Shown here piece by piece: positions 45,838 to 48,188 of a stretch of 48,188 nt of DNA; positions within the stretch are counted from its first letter, which is position 1, and each line of letters starts with the position of its first letter. The translations under genes were made by a program, and so were the position numbers. Source of the DNA: Thraustochytrium sp. TN22. Its lineage: Eukaryota; Sar; Bigyra; Thraustochytrida; Thraustochytriidae. The DNA lies in the NCBI GenBank assembly GCA_013306675.1, contig JABLUY010000209.1, positions 18,575 to 66,762 of the forward strand, read 5' to 3'. The notes under the pieces were generated by a model that saw only the letters and a list, made by a program, of their open reading frames with translations, had not been told where the DNA came from and did not search any database.

Positions 45838-46390
45838 CTTCTGAGGCGCTTGCGGCACATGGGACACAGGCCGCGCTTGGCCAGCACGTGTCGCAGAAGC
45901 CACCGTGAGCGCAGTGCAGCGAGGTCAGGTCCGCGCCCTACTCTCCACACAGCAGATGAGGCACTCGGCGGCCCCGCTCGAGCCGTGGCGGCTGATGCTG
46001 CCGCTACCGTCGCCGCCGTTCAAGGGCTGCCGCGGCACCATCGCGGAGCGTGACGTGAGCGAAGAGGTGCAGCTTGCGGAACAAGTTGGTGCCCATGATC
46101 GCGCCAGCTCTAACGGCATGTCGACGCCAAGCTTTCGGCGAGTTCATGTCGAAGTTTGCCACCGATTAACGTTGCGCGCGCTCTCCCACGAGTCCCTCCA
46201 CGCCATATCGTACTGGTCCTGGACGGTCGCGAGCAGCTGAGGATGCGCGTTGTTGTGGCGCTGACCGCCACGGGGAAGCGCAGGTTATCCACCATCACCT
46301 CGTCCGTCATCGCCAAGTCCGCGTCCGCGTTCGCCGCGCAGCCAGTCAAGGCCAGCACGAGGACAGCATTGCAAGAAAAAGAAACATCAT
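45838..46390 (-). pseudogene. Decayed RING-finger gene
   Basis: Pieces of a C3HC4 RING finger lie in order on minus but in three frames. AECLICC is at about 45969-45949, LHCAHGGFCDTC at about 45922-45887 and CPMCRKRLRR at about 45865-45836, which together cover the expected Cys/His series. There is at least one frame change after the first piece and another before the last; the first frame also meets a TGA. Just upstream (about 46105-46030) AIMGTNLFRKLHLFAHVTLRD looks coding, again in another frame, and a further stretch DEVMVDNLRFPVAV lies near 46310. RING proteins with the finger at the C-terminus are usually ubiquitin ligases. The many shifts argue for a dead gene rather than introns, since no splice pattern fits. 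Confidence 0.55.
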
Positions 46391-46421
46391 GCACATGTCT
46401 CGCGATCGACCTTGTGCCATC

Positions 46422-47538
46422 TCAACGCAGCTTGGCGCGGCAGCGCCGTACCTGAGCCGCAGCGTTCAGCGTATCTGAGTGATCTGAGCCCAACACCTTC
46501 TCGAAGATGCTCCGCGCCTCCTCGAACAGAGGCAACGCTTGACCGAAGCGACCGTTCGTCTTGAGAAGAAGTGCGATGTTGCACAGCGTTTCCGCAACAT
46601 CTCGGTGCCGCGGCCCGAGGGCCTCCCGGCGCAGCTCCAGCGCCTCGTTGTAGTAGCGCAGCGCATCCTCGTAGCGGCCCTGGGACTGCTTCACGGCACC
46701 CATGTTGTTGAGCGTTGTCGCCACGCCCGGGTGCCGCGGCCCGAGGGCCTCCCGGTACAGCTCCAGCGCCTCGTTGTAGTACTGGAGCGCCTCGTCATAG
46801 TCGCCGTGGGCCACAAGCAGCATGGCAGCTTGGTGCAGCATTCGGGCCATCTCGACGGGGTCTCCGTCGCCGCGCTGCCGGAGGTCGGCGACGCGGTCGC
46901 GCGCGATGGCGGCGAGCCAGGCGCGCTGCCGGCCCTGGATCTCCATGTTGAGGGTGGAGTAGCCGCCCTCGAGCTTCTCGGCCACGGACTGGTCGATCAT
47001 GGCCTTGTCCACGGGCTTCCAGCAGGCCGCGTTCCTCATGTCCATGTTGCGGGCCATGATGGTGGCGATCTCGTTGGCGTCGTCCAGCAGCTGCTCGACG
47101 AAGCTGTCCTCCTGGCCGAGCGCGAAGACGACGTCGATGGCGGCCGCATCGCACGGCGCCGTAGATCTTCCACACGCACCAGGCGCGCTGGAGGGGCAGG
47201 GGCTCGTCCCACGTGTCGAAGAAGATGATGGTGCTGTCGAAGCGCTTGAAGGCCTCGTGGTGGCTGGCCGCGCCAAGCCCACAGCGGTGGGTCGGTCCTT
47301 GCTGGTGAGGAGCAGCTGGCTGGCGCAGAAGAGGTCCAGCCACATGAAGACACTCTTGGGGTCGCTTGCCGTCCAGCACGCCCTCGAGCACCATTTGCAC
47401 CTAATAGAGGCTGACATTGATGCTGCGGTGGTCCACGATCTTGGCCTCCTCGGCGAGGTAGCGCGCGCTCTCGCGGCGGCCGTCCAGGCTGCGGTGCAGG
47501 CTGGCTCCGAGTTGCGCGCGCGAGAAAACGACCGACAT
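46422..47538 (-). pseudogene. TPR (kinesin light chain-like) protein gene with a broken N-terminal domain
   Basis: The C-terminal 130 codons hold about three intact TPR units with the kinesin-light-chain pattern: YDEALQYYNEALELYREALG, YEDALRYYNEALELRREALG and FGQALPLFEEARSIFEKVLG. Upstream is a domain seen in large families of protist TPR proteins, with MWLDLFCASQ, then FDSTIIFFDTWDEPLPLQRAWCVWKIYG, then DVVFALGQEDSF. These pieces lie in different frames: the DTWDEP piece is out of phase with both neighbours. A plausible start (MSVVFSRAQLG, ATG at 47538) is in a third frame that meets a TAG at 47401-47403. So at least three lesions or sequence errors separate the start from the TPR part. A 417-codon frame spans it but begins without ATG. 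Likely a recently broken member of an expanded family. Confidence 0.65.
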
Positions 47539-48036
47539 GCGGCGCTGGGGCCTCGCGTCGCCGGCGAGGCGATTGGGAGACGCGGCGCTGGGGTGCGACC
47601 CGAGAGCGACCGACCGCTGTTGCTTGCAAAGCCTGCAGCGGAGAAGAGCGAGAAGAGCGAGCCGCACAGAAGCAAAGTAGATCTTAGAGAGGCTTGGCTA
47701 GGCCAGGCAGAGGCTTAGAGGTAACATCTCTTGTTGCACGCCCGGTTCACAGGGCGCCTTTGCTCACGTCACGGTTCATGGCCCCGGGGCGGGCCGGGGC
47801 GCTTGGCTCAAGTTCACGGGACCCTGGCTCGTTGACGGAGGCTCGTTCGAGTTTGTTCACGGGACGTTCACGGGACGTTCAAGGTCTTGGAGATCCCTCG
47901 GCGATCCACGGGACAAGGGCTGCAACGGAGCAAAAGGGGCGCGGCCTCCAACGACGGGCCGCAGATCATCATCGTCGACCTCGACCTCGCCCGCGCGGTC
48001 GGCGGCGGCGGCGCGCGGGAGGCAGCGTCGCGCGCG
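47539..48036. other. Right-end intergenic region
   Basis: About 500 bp without a recognised gene. A short direct repeat ttcacgggacg occurs at about 47856 and again at 47868, within a region of several gttcacgg-like pieces (47755-47880). The plus frame that enters the next feature is open from 47836 and reads GPQIIIVDLDLARAV near 47959, possibly coding. Confidence 0.35.
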
Positions 48037-48188
48037 ATGGCGCCCGCGGAGCGGGAGGTGGCGCTGGCGGAGCTGGAGGACGCGCGGTGGCGCTGGCGCA
48101 CGCGCGCGCTGCTGCGCGAGAGCGAGGGATGGCGCGGCGGCGGCGGCGGCGCGGCGGCGGCTGCGGCGGCGGCCGCGGGCGGCGGCGG
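48037..48188 (+). CDS. Possible 5' end of a gene, runs off the window
   Basis: The frame from the ATG at 48037 (MAPAEREVALAELEDARWRW) stays open to the end of the window, 50 codons. It is helical and Arg/Glu-rich, then turns into Gly and Ala runs from GC triplet repeats. The same frame is open upstream to 47836 without an ATG. No domain is visible; this could equally be chance in GC-rich DNA. Confidence 0.35.
   Translation, partial: MAPAEREVALAELEDARWRWRTRALLRESEGWRGGGGGAAAAAAAAAGGG

Noticed and set aside
47836-48036. Coding extension upstream of the right-edge partial gene
   Set aside because: The frame is open and has a hydrophobic IIIVDLDLA piece but no ATG. I left it as a remark rather than extend the gene.
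1-48188. tRNA, rRNA or CRISPR arrays
   Set aside because: No TTCGA-type tRNA arm with a matching cloverleaf, no rRNA-like stretch and no regularly spaced repeat-spacer array was seen. The repeats present are micro- or minisatellites without spacers.

Overview
The window reads as nuclear DNA from a compact, very GC-rich, intron-poor unicellular eukaryote. It carries eukaryote-only genes (SIN3 corepressor, STT3 oligosaccharyltransferase, an Atg14/UVRAG-type autophagy subunit, a THH1/TOM1-like membrane protein, MAPR, PDI). Every confident gene, including the 5.2 kb SIN3 gene, is one uninterrupted reading frame, and the start codons I checked have a purine at -3. This gene mix and the lack of introns would fit a stramenopile such as a thraustochytrid, but that is inference. 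The strong GC bias makes antisense frames open for kilobases, so genes were chosen by conserved motifs rather than by frame length.

Layout. 1-1470 holds no recognised gene. Then come an alpha/beta hydrolase (+), a large WW/coiled-coil protein (-), a mitochondrial methylcrotonoyl-CoA carboxylase beta subunit (+), a membrane-anchored protein joining an M14 carboxypeptidase-like domain to a gamma-glutamylcyclotransferase-like domain, both apparently without catalytic residues (-), a MORN-repeat protein (+), a THH1/TOM1-like 7TM protein (-), a twin-CX9C protein (+) and SIN3 (+), the last two only 17 nt apart. 22.3-24.0 kb is a decayed transposable element with YqaJ-like exonuclease and piggyBac-like parts. 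24.7-31 kb has an acidic repeat protein (+), a MAPR/cytochrome b5-like protein (-), a tandem-repeat block, the SDH cytochrome b subunit (+) and a PDI-like protein (-).

31-33.5 kb is gene-poor, with microsatellites and gene relics. 33.5-38.6 kb encodes a NACHT-WD40 (NLR-like) protein and a ModF/YDR061W-type double-ABC ATPase with a likely mitochondrial presequence. 39-40.6 kb has two paralogous small zinc-binding proteins of unknown function. 41-45.3 kb has the Atg14-like gene and STT3, both on minus. 45.8-47.5 kb holds two decayed host genes: a RING finger and a TPR protein. A possible gene start runs off the right edge.

Functionally the genes are mostly unrelated housekeeping: leucine catabolism and respiration in mitochondria, N-glycosylation and oxidative folding in the ER, autophagy, and chromatin repression. 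The accessory-looking parts are 22-24 kb, 31-33.5 kb, 38.9-40.6 kb and 45.8-47.5 kb. No tRNA, rRNA or CRISPR array was seen.
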